From assembly GCF_021869535.1 (NCBI RefSeq), contig NW_026262690.1, positions 10,403,501 through 10,467,500 of the forward strand: a stretch of DNA of 64,000 nucleotides. Direction: 5' to 3'. Shown piece by piece: positions 48,991-58,932 of this stretch (position 1 is the stretch's first letter; each line of letters begins with the position of its first letter). This DNA is from Mytilus californianus. Taxonomy: Eukaryota > Mollusca > Bivalvia > Mytilida > Mytilidae. A program made the translations under genes and the position numbers. Under the pieces are notes generated by a model. It saw nothing but the letters and a program-made list of their open reading frames with translations. It made no database searches and had not been told where the DNA came from.

Positions 48991-49991
48991 AAACTGCTCT
49001 ACATCGATTGATAAAACATTTATAAATGTTATTGTTTCTTGATATAAACATTACAGATTAAATACATTTGTAAATAAAGTACGCATAAAAACTTTTTAAT
49101 ACAAGTTTCTATTTGATCTGCCTTTTAACAAATCGAAAACGATATTGGTTACATCGCTAACGTACATTGTAAATTTTAAATTTGTCAAGTCGTGTTTTAG
49201 TTCTGATCTGTTTTAAAATGTAGCAGTCCGTGTACAGTTGTAAGCTTAAACACTTGGTTATCAGATAGCATCGATTAACAATGACCACAGAGCAGAGTAC
49301 ATAATTTGTATCAACTAATCATAATAAATGAAAGCAATATTGGTGTACAGTTACTAACATTTATAGTCGGCTTTAATTAAGTGTGCCCACAGTTCTACTG
49401 TTTCTTTTTCTGCATCAGTTTAGAGTGCCAGCATGTCCTCTTCTTATTCAAAATATTGAATTTTACCACAAATCAGCAGTTTTTATATTTCAGGCTGGTT
49501 TGTAATACAAAAACATTGGACCACATCAACCAAAACTGACCATATTTGCACTTTATTATGCAAATTATATAGGCGGTTATCATTAATCAGTAAACTAGTA
49601 TATGTAAACTAAGATTCAATTTTACATTACAACTGACAGCAATATTGGAACACAATGACAACAAAATTTTGTCCACACCAATTTCGAACTAACACTTACA
49701 GAATAGCAGTTTTATGAAGCTGGGATATTGTTCATGTCATTACTCTGATGTCACTCCTGATGAAGGAGAATAGCTGCACAGTTGTTAACTGTCACAGACA
49801 GTTCCAAGAAGTTTTTGTTTTCCCGTATACATCGTACAACGTTCATTTTTCATATATACATATATAGATATTTCAGCTGATCTGTAACAATTCCATCTTC
49901 ATGCCTTTTATATCATGTACTGTATTACGACGCTAGATTAAAACTGACAAGGAAAGGTAACACCCGGCCACCGAAAGCTTTATTTTGTGAA

Positions 49992-50147
49992 GCCTAGGTG
50001 GTCGAGTGGTCTAGCGCGTCGGATACAGTGCAGGCGATTTGGTGTCACGATATATCAGTAGCATGAGTTCGAATCCCGGCGAGGGAAGAACAAAATATTT
50101 GCGAAAGCAAATTTACAGATCAAACATTGTTGGGCTAATATATATAC
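49992..50147 (+). mobile_element. tRNA-headed SINE, 5' part
   Basis: Promoter boxes of RNA polymerase III are present: A box TGGTCGAGTGG at 49999 and B box GAGTTCGAATCCC near 50064, about 65 bp apart. A spacer follows with 'gcgaaagcaaatttacagat' and 'aacattgttgggctaa'. The latter block also occurs at about 40148, in both duplicated units, so it is a shared SINE core. The tRNA-like stem does not close well at the ends, which favours a SINE over a true tRNA gene. Bivalve V-SINE/Meta-SINE families have this build; the exact family is not assigned. Confidence 0.65.
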
Positions 50148-51369
50148 AAGTCTAAATTGAAAACAACGTTCAAACCTATGATTGCGTTGGATAAAAACCG
50201 CAATTTTTATACGTGTGCATGCAAAACAAATTTCTTGGTAGAGGGGTCTAAATACAGCACAAACAACATTTTCCAAAAGACCAAATGAGTGAAAAGTATA
50301 TTTTAACAAAACACATTTGACTAGCAGGTCGAACAACTGATGTTCTTAAACCCTGCTGACTGCCATTGGCGATTTCCAAATAAACGGATCACAAGATGTA
50401 ACAAAATAGATCTTATTATTAATTTATTACCAAAAAGAAAACAATAAACTTGCGGAAAAGATGGTATACCGCAAACATGAGGTGCAAAAATGTGAACACC
50501 ATATCCGGATTTCGACAATTAATGTCTCTTCAGTGATGTTAGGAATCGAAACGGTATTTGGAAGGCCATATAATTTACCTCAATTTAGGATAGACTCTTG
50601 AATTTTGAAAGGGTCAAAATAGGATGAACGGATCATATAAACCCGAAGGCAAATATAATACAAGCCCAAACGAAAAAATATAAACAAGTCTAAATTGTAA
50701 ACAACGTTCAAACCTATGATTGCGTTGGATAAAAACCGCAATTTTTATACGTGTGCATGCAAAACAAATTTCTTGGTAGAGGGGTCTAAATACAGCACAA
50801 ACAACATTTTCCAAAAGACCAAATGAGTGAAAAGTATATTTTAAAAAAACACATTTGACTAGCAGGTCGAACAACTGATGTTCTTAAACCCTGCTGACTG
50901 CCATTGGCGATTTCCAAATAAACGGATCACAAGATGTAACAAAATAGATCTTATTATTAATTTATTACCAAAAAGAAAACAATAAACTTGCGGAAAAGAT
51001 GGTATACCGCAAACATGAGGTGCAAAAATGTGAACACCATATCCGGATTTCGACAATTAATGTCTCTTCAGTGATGTTAGGAATCGAAACGGTATTTGGA
51101 AGGCCATATAATTTACCTCAATTTAGGATAGACTCTTGAATTTTGAAAGGGTCAAAATAGGATGAACGGATCATATAAACCCGAAGGCAAATATAATACA
51201 AGCCCAAACGAAAAAATATAAACAAGTCTAAATTGTAAACAACGTTCAAACCTATGATTGCGTTGGATAAAAACCGCAATTTTTATACGTGTGCACGCAA
51301 AACAAATTTCTTGGTAGAGGGGTCTAAATACAGCACAAACAACATTTTCCAAAAGACCAAATGAGTGAA
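50148..51369. repeat. 538-bp tandem array, 2.3 copies
   Basis: The unit starts 'aagtctaaattg' at 50148, 50686 and 51224; the third copy stops at 'ccaaatgagtgaa' (51369). The copies differ at only a few positions. The unit begins inside the SINE body, so the array grew from a SINE plus its flank. Minus-strand frames here are accidental. Confidence 0.9.
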
Positions 51370-51939
51370 TATATGACATGAGTTAAATCAGTATCAGTAA
51401 TCGGCTAATCTCTATATATGTGTTTATATCTCTAAATCTTTTTTAAAATTTTTGCTCTAAATCGGAATCAGAGTAATGACATGAACAATATCCCAGCTTC
51501 ATAAAACTGCTATTCTGTAAGTATATATATATTTTCATATAAGTGCCTATAAATAGCAACACATAACATACGAATCTATTTGAGTGTGGATTAATCAGTA
51601 CAAAGATTAATTCAATTACACAAATGAAATTTTAAATTGCCTTACAATGTAATTTTAACACACTATTGAGTATGTAAATATTAGAATGTTTAAAATATTT
51701 ACAACGCGATAAAAAATAAACGCAATATTTCGCTAGACAAACTAGCTGCATCAAGCGTGCATCTATCCAGGTGAAATCGGATGTAGATAAGAAACTTTTG
51801 CAGCTCATTGTACATAAATTTAACTGTCTAATAAAGAAATTTGGATGAAGTTCAAGATTATTAACAAAATTGGTGGTTGAAGTTTGCAACGTCCATTGGC
51901 CAATATCACAGGATAAAAAGGACGATGCTTTGTTCTAAA

Positions 51940-52542
51940 TTATTCTTTATCTTTCCTGTATCTTTTCTCGTCTTTTTCATTAAGACCATCAGGTTCGAAA
52001 GTGTGGAGCTGGTGGATCCAAAATTTTTCTCTTCTCCTTCTCGCCGTGGTGTCCCACTCGGTGTTGACTTCTATGATTTGGAAAGTAACTTTATCAAAAG
52101 GATGTTTCTTTGAGCGAAGATGTCTTGTGAGAGGACAGTTTTTGTTGGTTTTATACCATGAACGATGGTTATTAAGCCGAATATTAAATTTATCCATTGT
52201 TTCTCCCACATACTGAATGCCACAAGTGTTACATGTTAGTACATAAATTGAGTTCTCTGTTTTACAGTTGGAATTTAAGTAGATGGTATAACTTTGTTTT
52301 GTAAAGGAGCTGATGAAAGAACTGCTTGTATTGGCAGCTTTACAACATAAGAAATTCCTTCTGCCACATTGTTTGCAGCAACCGGGAGGTGGAGTAGGTT
52401 GCTTTGTTAATACAGCTGTCACTAATTTGTCACGGATGTTTTTATGTCTTCTGAAGGCCATGACTGGTGGTGAGGAAAATACTTTTTTTAAATTGGGGTC
52501 ATTTTCTACAATTTTCCAATGCTTTTGAACAATAGATGACAC
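51940..52542 (-). CDS. GIY-YIG endonuclease domain of the Penelope-like element
   Basis: The C-terminal module that nicks target DNA in Penelope-like elements. The frame has a cysteine motif 'GCCKQCGRRNFLCC' (about residues 54-67), which may bind zinc, then 'CNTCGIQYVGETMDKFNIRL' (about 104-123, the GIY-YIG core, with R as the catalytic arginine in NIRLNNH), 'RHLRSKKHPF' and a charged tail. It is continuous with the reverse transcriptase in intact relatives but is in another frame here because of the upstream deletion. Its own reading frame is undamaged. Confidence 0.8.
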   Translation of the reverse strand: MSSIVQKHWKIVENDPNLKKVFSSPPVMAFRRHKNIRDKLVTAVLTKQPTPPPGCCKQCGRRNFLCCKAANTSSSFISSFTKQSYTIYLNSNCKTENSIYVLTCNTCGIQYVGETMDKFNIRLNNHRSWYKTNKNCPLTRHLRSKKHPFDKVTFQIIEVNTEWDTTARRRREKFWIHQLHTFEPDGLNEKDEKRYRKDKE

Positions 52543-53936
52543 ATTTTTAAAATCAGGATGGTAAGTGAGTACAAGAGGTGTTCTGTTGACTTGTACTCCA
52601 GAAGTTCATGGCGACTAGTGTTGTTTGCCCTTTCGAAAGCTGTATCAATGATGTTGTTATTGTATCCTCGAACAACTGGATGTTTACGTAGTTGTCCAAG
52701 TCTAGCATTTTGCTTATTTTCGGTTGAGCATATTCTCTTGATTCGCAATGCCTGACTGAATGGGATACCCCGGGAGCAGTGTTTAGGATGGCAACTTTTA
52801 GGAGAAAGAAATTGATGTTTGTCCGTTTTTTTCGTATGAAGATCCGTTATTATGGTTCCGTTCTGGATGTAACTCGTAGTATCAAGGAAGTTTATTTTCT
52901 CCATAGATGTTTCGTGTGTAAATTTAATTGAGTTGTGGAAAGAGTTACAGTGTTGTAGAAATTTATTCAGATGGTCTTGTGAATCTGTCCATTTAAAATC
53001 AATATCGTCAATAAAACGAAACCATGATAATGGCTGGTATAGAGCACTGGCCAAGAGGCGTTTTTCAAGTTGGCCCATAAATATGTTGGTATATGACGGG
53101 GCCATTTTTGTGCCAATACTAGTGCCGTCTATCTGGAGATAGTGTTTGTCATTGAAAGAGAAGTTGTTGTTCTCCAGCACTAGTTTCAGAAGTGTAACAA
53201 GGCACTCAGTTGGAGGATTTTTGTCGCTACGAGTGTTCCATACCTCTTCACACGCTGCTATTACTTTGTCTTGCGGAATGTTGGTATATAAAGAAGACAC
53301 TTCCATGGATGCGAGTATAGTATTGTCAGGTAGAGGATTAAGGCTTTCCATTTTCTTTAAATAATCTGTAGTATCCTGAATGTTAGAGGGTAGTTCTTTA
53401 ACATGAGGTCTTAAGTGATGGTCTACAAATTCTGATATCTTTTCAGTTAGGTGACTATTCGCTGAAACAATAGGTCTACCTGGATTGCCAGTTTTGTGTA
53501 TTTTAGGCAACATATAGAATCTTTTAGCCTTTGCTTCGTTCTCAAGAGGTCGAAGATAGTCAAAGGTGTCATTATCGATATGCTTTTGGTCGCACATCTC
53601 TTGAAGGATAGTGTTGATCTTTCGAATGGTAGTCTGTGTTGGATCTGTGGTTAATTGCTTGTAGAAATAGGAGTTTGACAGTTGACCATTCCCCTCTGCT
53701 ATGTAATCTGTTTTATTCATGACAACCACAGCGCCCTCTTTGTCGGCAGGTTTTATTACAATATCCTTTTGTTCTTTTAACGCTTTCAAAGCGATGCTTT
53801 CTGACTTGGATAAATTATAATTTCTTTTGTTTGTTATACAGGACTTTATATCAGACCTCACGTAGTTAATAAATGACTCCAAGTTTTCGTTTTTACTTTT
53901 TGGTGGTTTCCATGAGCTTTTCATTCTAAAATTCAT
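52506..53936 (-). pseudogene. Penelope-like reverse transcriptase (frameshifted at its end)
   Basis: Copies element RNA into DNA. In the 476-residue frame: 'IKPADKEGAVVV' (61-72; usually PADKGG), 'FYMLPKIHKTGNPGRPIVS' (140-158), 'MEVSSLYTNIP' (211-221), 'IGTKMAPSYTNIFMG' (274-288), 'FRFIDDID' (306-313) and 'VVRGYNNN'. These are the landmarks of Penelope-like enzymes, including the FxDD palm motif. Position 212 is Glu where the family has the first catalytic Asp (DVSSLYTNIP), which should disable the enzyme. After 'ELLEYK' the frame is wrong because 16 bases are missing. The complementary plus-strand frames are shadows. Confidence 0.85.
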
Positions 53937-53940
53937 TTAT

Positions 53941-54180
53941 AACCTTTACCACTTATACAAAAAACAATCATTCTAATTAAACATACATTTTATTACACCA
54001 ACTTGCATTTATATTTTCAGGACTAGAATATACATTTTTACTTTGTGGCATTACTTTGGCTACAGAGTATTCTATAATATTTTGTTGATGCGCCAGGGTG
54101 ACTACCGATTACCTATACACAATGGCTATCAGCTAACCTATGTTGACATAGTGTCATAAAAACCCCTGGTAGTTAAACAC
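53941..54180. other. Spacer between Penelope-like and DIRS/Ngaro-like elements
   Basis: AT-rich, no coding frame; contains 'cccctggtagttaaacacgg'. May hold the 5' end of the minus-strand Penelope copy. Confidence 0.35.
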
Positions 54181-54459
54181 GGTTACACCACCACCTACCA
54201 TGGCGAGTGACCGGGGAAAACACTCGTATTACCAATGCTCCAGTTATTATTGCCCCACCTGTTTGCAGGTGTAGGCCTCCCCTTTAAAAGATGAGGTGGA
54301 GGAGGTCCCAGAGTTACCCATCTGTAAACCCCACCGTTACCACTAAACACATTTTCCAAACCTGCAAATTGTAGAACTTGTGAGGCCCAGAGTAAGGGCC
54401 GAGTGAAATAATCCCCCAATCACTACCAGTCTCCCTGGACCGCCATATGAGAGCCCAAG

Positions 54460-55140
54460 TCAGCTACCAAATCTGACTTGGGTTCTCACCTCCACAAAAT
54501 TTTCATTATTAAAGCATTGGAAAAGTTGATTTAGTTGTGCGTAGAAAAGACTCAACCCCCCCCCCCCCCCCCTTTGTATATCATTTAAGAATACCTGATT
54601 TCCAGTTTGTGATAAATGAGTTCCATCTGTTCTGTATAAAGACACTTCATTTGTCCTAATATTCTCATGTAAAATAGCTTTTCCCCCATTTTCTATTAGA
54701 AAGTTTTTGACCACTGAATTCACTCTTTTTCTCTTCTGTTCGATTATTGGACCCGCATTTAAGGGTGCAAAATGCCAGGATCTGCGCTGTAGCATTGAAG
54801 ACCATATTATAATAACATTTTTGAATTTTTGAATAAAGCCTGGTAACGTAAGATAGAACATTTTGCATTTTCAATTAAACCCTTCCCTGTCAATTCTAAA
54901 TCTGTCAAATCATTAGCTCCACAGTGAATAATAATAAAATTAGGAGACGGTAAAGATTTTCTTTTTGCATCCAGTAGGGAGTCCAAATCTTTAAACTGTA
55001 AACCAGGTTGCCCAATCCAGTATGCTGAGACTCCTTTGGACTCCAGTCCAAGGTTAGTCCTACCATATTATTTCTTTGCCTCTACATTGGCCCAATGAAC
55101 AAGGAATACTTCCAACAATCCATAAAATCTTGGGACCTGT
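54460..55140 (-). pseudogene. SGNH/GDSL-type hydrolase domain of the DIRS/Ngaro-like element
   Basis: Downstream of the recombinase on the same strand. Readable blocks: 'LWIVGS' (block I, then a frame slip to 'LVHWANVEAKK'), 'AYWIGQPGLQFKDLDSLLDA', 'PNFIIIHCGANDLTD' (block III, GAND, about 54945-54901), and after another frameshift 'NVIIIWSSMLQRRSW' and 'DGTHLSQTGNQVFLNDI' (block V with the Asp/His pair, about 54630-54580). Such a hydrolase is known in Ngaro-type elements; its role in retrotransposition is unknown. The broken frame shows this copy is inactive. Confidence 0.7.
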
Positions 55141-55189
55141 GAAAACTTGTAGCATGTTAGCCTTTTGTAACTAGAAAAATTGCAACCTA

Positions 55190-56174
55190 ATATAGCGAGA
55201 ATAAGCATGCGATTTCCATCTGCCTAATTTCATAATTACCTCCTCTGAGACCCCCTGCCTGGCCAGTTCAGTGGCTCCCCCAATTCTAAAACTATGTGAC
55301 CTAAAATGACATTTACTGATATGAAGAAAATGTAAAGCCTTTTCCAGTATACTGCTGAATTGGTATCAAGTTAAAGGCATACCATTATAATGTATAAACA
55401 AATCTTCATTGTTACAGCTAGGTCGTACCTTTAAGAAGTCGTTAATGAGTCGTAGCGGACAGTAGTTTTTTCTGTTCCCAGGTATCAATAAAGTAACGGA
55501 CTTTCCCTTTTGGTCAGTTTTTGACCACCTTACTCTTAGCTCCAGGACTTTTTTCTTAACTAAAATATCAGCAATTGTTAAGTTGGAGCCATTTATAACA
55601 GACTTAGTTTTTGAAGTAGTGATTTCCCCTACCCTTAGCAAACCAAAGAAGGCAACTGAAAAAACTGCTGAAAATAAAGCAGCTTCATATTTATTCTTAC
55701 AGACTTTATCTAAACAACGTCTCATGTCTGATAACAATTGCACTGTAATTGGTGCCCTAACGTCATTACGTTTCCCTCCTTGAATTCCTTTTATTCCTTC
55801 TAATGCCTTGCCAATTATAAAGAATTTTGTAGTATCCTGTATGCCTTGTATTTTATGATTATATGAAAGTCCTGATATATAAGATGATATGGTACCCCCA
55901 GAAAGACCTTGTACTGAAAAAAAGCTATAAGATTTAGCAAATCATTGACTGGCACTGGCCAATGCTGTTTCAATTTGTAAGATGATCTAAAATTACAAAG
56001 TTTTGACAGAGCCAAATTGTATGATTTTTGTGTATTTTTGGACACACCTTGATTGACAATATAATCCGCCACCTGACTTAAATGTTCCAGATCTGTGTTG
56101 GAATTTTGGTTGGCCACTGGTCTGCTTCTGGAGCTAGGCTTCTGAATTTCCCCCACTGAGAACGAGAAAGACAA
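55190..56174 (-). pseudogene. Tyrosine recombinase of the DIRS/Ngaro-like element
   Basis: Integrates the element without a transposase of the DDE type. N-terminal SAM-like part in the frame 56174-55815 ('VADYIVNQGVSKNTQKSYNL'); catalytic part from 55743 with 'FFGLLRVGEITTS' (first Arg) and a lysine-bearing beta hairpin ('RWSKTDQKG'). After an in-frame stop at about 55365 follow 'HSFRIGGATELARQG' (His-x-x-Arg, about 55298-55254) and 'YSRYIRL' (nucleophile Tyr, about 55220). All catalytic residues can be read, but a frameshift before 55743 and the stop near 55365 break the protein. Confidence 0.8.
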
Positions 56175-56758
56175 TCAGCAATTGGGTTTTGTTTTGAAGG
56201 GATATAAATTGCCTTAACTGACGTATTGTTTTTTAAATTCATTAAAACCATTTGTCTTACTAAAGTCATAACTCTACTTGATTTGCTAGTTTTCATATTA
56301 ATAATTTGAACAACCGCCTGAATATCAACATGAAAAATAACTTTTTTGTTAACAAAATATGATTCCCAGGACATAAGTGCTGCTACAACTGGAAACAACT
56401 CTAGCAATGTCATATCTCTGGTGATTCCAGTTTCAACCCAATGTTTTGGCCATATGCCTTGGGTCCACTGACCTGCAAAATAGATCCCATACCCACCTTT
56501 GGACTTCCCTGCACTATCCGTAAACAACTCTAATTTTTCGTTTGAAACCCATACATTGTCGGTTATTACAGTGACACCATTGTATTGTTTTAAAAAGTCT
56601 AACCAAACTTCTAAATCTGCTTTCATCTGCTTGTTTACTCGAATTTTGTAATTTGAATTTCTTATCCCCATTGTTGAATTTATGAGTCTGCGGCAGAAGG
56701 TGCGGCCTGGAGCAACCATCTTGCAAGCACAATTCAGGAGCCCAAGAAGAGATTGCAT
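56078..56758 (-). pseudogene. RNase H domain of the DIRS/Ngaro-like element
   Basis: A 226-residue frame with 'LELFTDSAGKSKGGYGIYF' (first catalytic Asp), 'TLLELFPVVAALMSW' (Glu), 'IFHVDIQAVVQIINM' (second Asp; relatives usually have DNQAVV) and 'NPIADCLSRSQW' (last Asp). This is the RNase H fold that degrades the RNA template. The catalytic acids are all in place. It follows the reverse transcriptase on the same strand after a short gap and overlaps the start of the recombinase frame. Confidence 0.8.
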
Positions 56759-56806
56759 GTCTTTAAGAGTTATTTCAGAAGTGTCTAAGGTATCTCTGAT
56801 TTTTTG

Positions 56807-57735
56807 TTAGAGTTTGACAAGTTTTTCATTTGGAAGCCGCATGATTAAATTTTGCGTATCAAATTCTATACCCAAAAAAGTTAGTAATATAGTAGGCAAA
56901 GTAGTCTTGTCAATAGCAAGAGGAATACCTATTTTATCGCATACCTCTTGGAATATCTTCAAAGTATTGCCAACTTTTGATGTTTGGCTCGACTCGACAA
57001 AAAGAAAATCATCTAAATAATGGAGGATATTATCATTTCCACTTTTTTGCTGTATTATCCAATGCAAAGCTTTTGCAAATTTCTCGGGGCAATTGGCAAT
57101 AAGCGAAAAGCCGCCTTTACATCACACTGACTTAAACGGGCAAATGTTTTGTGTCTATTAATCAAACATGCTGCTTCGTCCACTGAACTGTACTGCACTG
57201 AACAATGATCTTTATCAATAAAATCATTTATTGAATTATTCTCAGGATAGGATAAATGTTGAATAAGTCTAAAATCTCCATCCTTTTTTTGGCACTAGCC
57301 CCATTGGTGATACCTGAAGTGTGGGAAAAGGAGGGTATCTGAAAGGACCAGCAATGCGACCAAGTTTAACTTCCTTCATTGATTTTTCTTTAAAAATGTT
57401 GGGTAGCTGTATTGCACTTTTTAAATTGAAACTCTACCTTGGTTCCCTCGAGCCAAAATATTTTAATGAAAAACCATATTTGAAACCAGATATAATTTCA
57501 TGTGCTAAATTGTTATGTGGGTAAAATTCTAAATAATTTTCCAAGGCAAATACTTTAACAGGAGTATTTCCTAATGAATAAAAATTAATACTTTTTGTTA
57601 CTTCTTCCTTGGGCCCGGTTATTACATTGGGCCTTTCTGTGTTTGCCACTGCATATTTCACTTACATGTTTAAACCTACAACGAGGGAAGTAGGGACAGT
57701 CATTACCATTATTATAGTATTTACATGACATATTT
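56807..57735 (-). pseudogene. Reverse transcriptase with gag zinc finger (DIRS/Ngaro-like)
   Basis: On the minus strand from 57735: a CCCH finger, C-x8-C-x5-C-x3-H in 'CKYYNNGNDCPYFPRCRFKH', then 'NTPVKVFALENYLEFYPH' and 'GFKYGFSLKYFGSR' (57434-57661 frame). In shifted frames come 'EVKLGRIAGPF', 'LQVSPMGLVPKKDGDFRLI' and 'HLSYP', all classical for DIRS-type polymerases, then 'HYLDDFLFVESS' with the YLDD active site (about 57015). At least two frame changes and an early stop separate these parts. Role: cDNA synthesis of the element. Confidence 0.8.
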
Positions 57736-57979
57736 GCACTACCACTAGTTACCTGTGATTGCTGATGTGTTCTCGTGTAAGTGTTTGAAAGTGTAGCTGC
57801 ATTTGAGTAATATGACCACGATTTTGTGTATTTGTTCTATAACCCTGTGATTGCACTGACACATTGTTTTGTACTGTGGGAGATGTGATGTGTAATTATG
57901 ATGTTGTCATTGTATCCTCGAACAACTAGATGTTTTCTTTCTAAATTTTGGGATGGGCGTGACTTCTTCATTGTCCTCA

Positions 57980-58200
57980 TCAGTATCTGAATCTGTTACT
58001 AGTATTATCAGGTAGAGGATTTTTCAAAAAAAAAAAAAAAAAAAAAAAATTGAACAATCCAAACATAGGGAAAAACAAAGGAATAAATTTCAAAGAGATA
58101 AAATTCACAGTATCTGAATGTGGAATATGTCCTCAGTGTCTGAATCTGTTATTGTCAGGTAGAGGATTTAAAAAAAAAAAAAAATTGAACAATAGAGATT
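57980..58200. repeat. Short tandem duplication with poly-A runs and Penelope scraps
   Basis: 'tctgaatctgtta' followed by 'caggtagaggatt' and an A run followed by 'ttgaacaat' occurs twice (about 57990-58056 and 58139-58192). 'caggtagaggatt' is a fragment of the Penelope-like frame (53325-53340, minus strand). Confidence 0.6.
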
Positions 58201-58424
58201 ATCAAAATTTTATATTTTCAATAATCTGGTTTAATTCAATCAAATATTTGTGTGGGTGTGCGGGTGTTGCAGCCTTTAGCTCATTGCCATATATGGCATG
58301 GCCATAGATGGCGCTCTCACGTGGAATTTGAATTTTGGAATTTCCGTATCAGGCACTTGTTAATTTGCTGTCGACAACAAAGCAGGTGCTGCAGAAAATA
58401 GCTTAATTATCTAAAAACTAAAAG

Positions 58425-58932
58425 ATGCCAAACAAAAGAAATGCCAGGGGATCGCCATCAAGGGCCATTGGAAAGAAGAGGAAGACGACCAGCAGCAATT
58501 GATTTCACCCCGACACAAGAGGCTAGCATTCATGACACAGTGGGGGAACACGTGCCTTTTAAAATTAAGGAAAAGATTTAGGAGGGAAAGTTTATTGAGC
58601 TACATTATCTTTCGAGAACGCAAAAAGAAATGGGGGAAGTTGACGAGGGCGATTTGAAATTAAAAAGGGGGAACATTTGCATTGAAGAAAGATCGTCGGG
58701 TGTTTATTTGTCCATAAATGAATGGACTTCAGCATTCATGGTTTTAATGAGTGTTTACATTGAGAAATACAGTACTCGGGCACAGGAATTGTTAAAATAT
58801 ATGCGTGATATAAGATTAACGGCAACGAGGTCAGAAAACTGGGCCACCTATGACGAGCAATTTAGGCTAAAATAGAAAAGAATCCAAATTTATCTTGGGG
58901 AAACATACACTTTGAATATTGGCTATTACAGA
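58425..58932 (+). pseudogene. gag-like ORF fragment of the DIRS/Ngaro-like element, inverted
   Basis: Starts MPNKRNARGSPS at ATG 58425, with stops at 58500-58590, then a clean frame (58630-58875) with 'MGEVDEGDLKLKRGNICIEE', 'INEWTSAFMVLMSVYIEKY', 'ELLKYMRDIRLTA' and 'WATYDEQFRLK', then after a slip in an A run 'NPNLSWGNIHFEYWLLQ'. I recognise the WTxAF..ELLKYM..YDEQFR pattern from the first ORF of mollusc and fish DIRS/Ngaro elements. It ends abruptly at the inversion edge and runs into Penelope sequence. Confidence 0.65.

Larger units (their letters stand above)
49694..51522. repeat. Segment bounded by a 56-bp perfect inverted repeat
   Basis: Bases 49694-49749 and 51467-51522 are exact reverse complements over 56 positions, from 'acttacagaatagcag' to 'cattactctgat'. 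Between them lie a SINE and a 538-bp tandem array. The right arm adjoins the 3' end of the minus-strand Penelope-like element, so the arms may be copies of its tail in opposite orientation. No target duplication is visible. Confidence 0.8.
51590..53940 (-). mobile_element. Penelope-like retrotransposon, minus strand
   Basis: A nearly full-length element read from right to left: reverse transcriptase frame (53936 to 52506), GIY-YIG endonuclease frame (52542 to 51940), and a 3' untranslated part to about 51590. The last part is shared with the plus-strand copy at 60110-60420. A 16-bp deletion near 52600, relative to the other copy, shifts the frame between the two domains. The 3' flank contains the module 'gagattagccgattactgat', also found beyond the other copy (60477-60508). 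Confidence 0.85.
54185..57897 (-). mobile_element. Tyrosine-recombinase retrotransposon (DIRS/Ngaro-like), pol part
   Basis: Read right to left: a zinc-finger tail of gag (about 57735-57630), reverse transcriptase, RNase H, tyrosine recombinase, then an SGNH hydrolase, and a 3' region with a 15-bp stem (54450-54464 with 54473-54487) and a C run (54556-54572). This gene order fits Ngaro-type elements. Frameshifts and stops occur between and within domains, so the copy is dead. The N-terminal part of gag is found on the opposite strand at 58425-58932, moved there by an inversion. The exact ends, including split direct repeats, were not located. Confidence 0.8.
57898..58932. other. Inverted segment joining two broken retroelements
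   Basis: At the left edge, 57898-57934 matches the minus-strand reading of the Penelope copy ('atgttgtcattgtatcctcg'). At the right edge, Penelope sequence resumes in plus orientation ('cattgatacagctttcg', 58933). Turning the segment around joins 'gaggatacaatgacaacatc' to 'attgatacagc', as in intact copies. It also places the end of gag directly before the gag/pol zinc-finger region in one frame. A 3-bp overlap (CAT) remains at the junction. Confidence 0.75.

Noticed and set aside
49755-49775. Hammerhead-ribozyme core (CTGATGA) as found in Penelope-like termini
   Set aside because: CTGATGA is present, but no suitably placed GAAA and stem II could be found.
49992-50086. tRNA gene
   Set aside because: A and B boxes are present, but the acceptor stem does not pair convincingly and a SINE body follows directly.
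50055-51379. Repeated minus-strand frames of 65-93 residues
   Set aside because: They recur only because of the 538-bp tandem array and have no domain.
51632-51889. 85-residue frame conserved with 60163-60411
   Set aside because: It lies in the shared 3' untranslated part of the two Penelope-like copies; similarity reflects common descent, with no known domain.
52001-53364. Plus-strand frames opposite the Penelope-like genes
   Set aside because: Antisense shadows of the reverse transcriptase and GIY-YIG frames.
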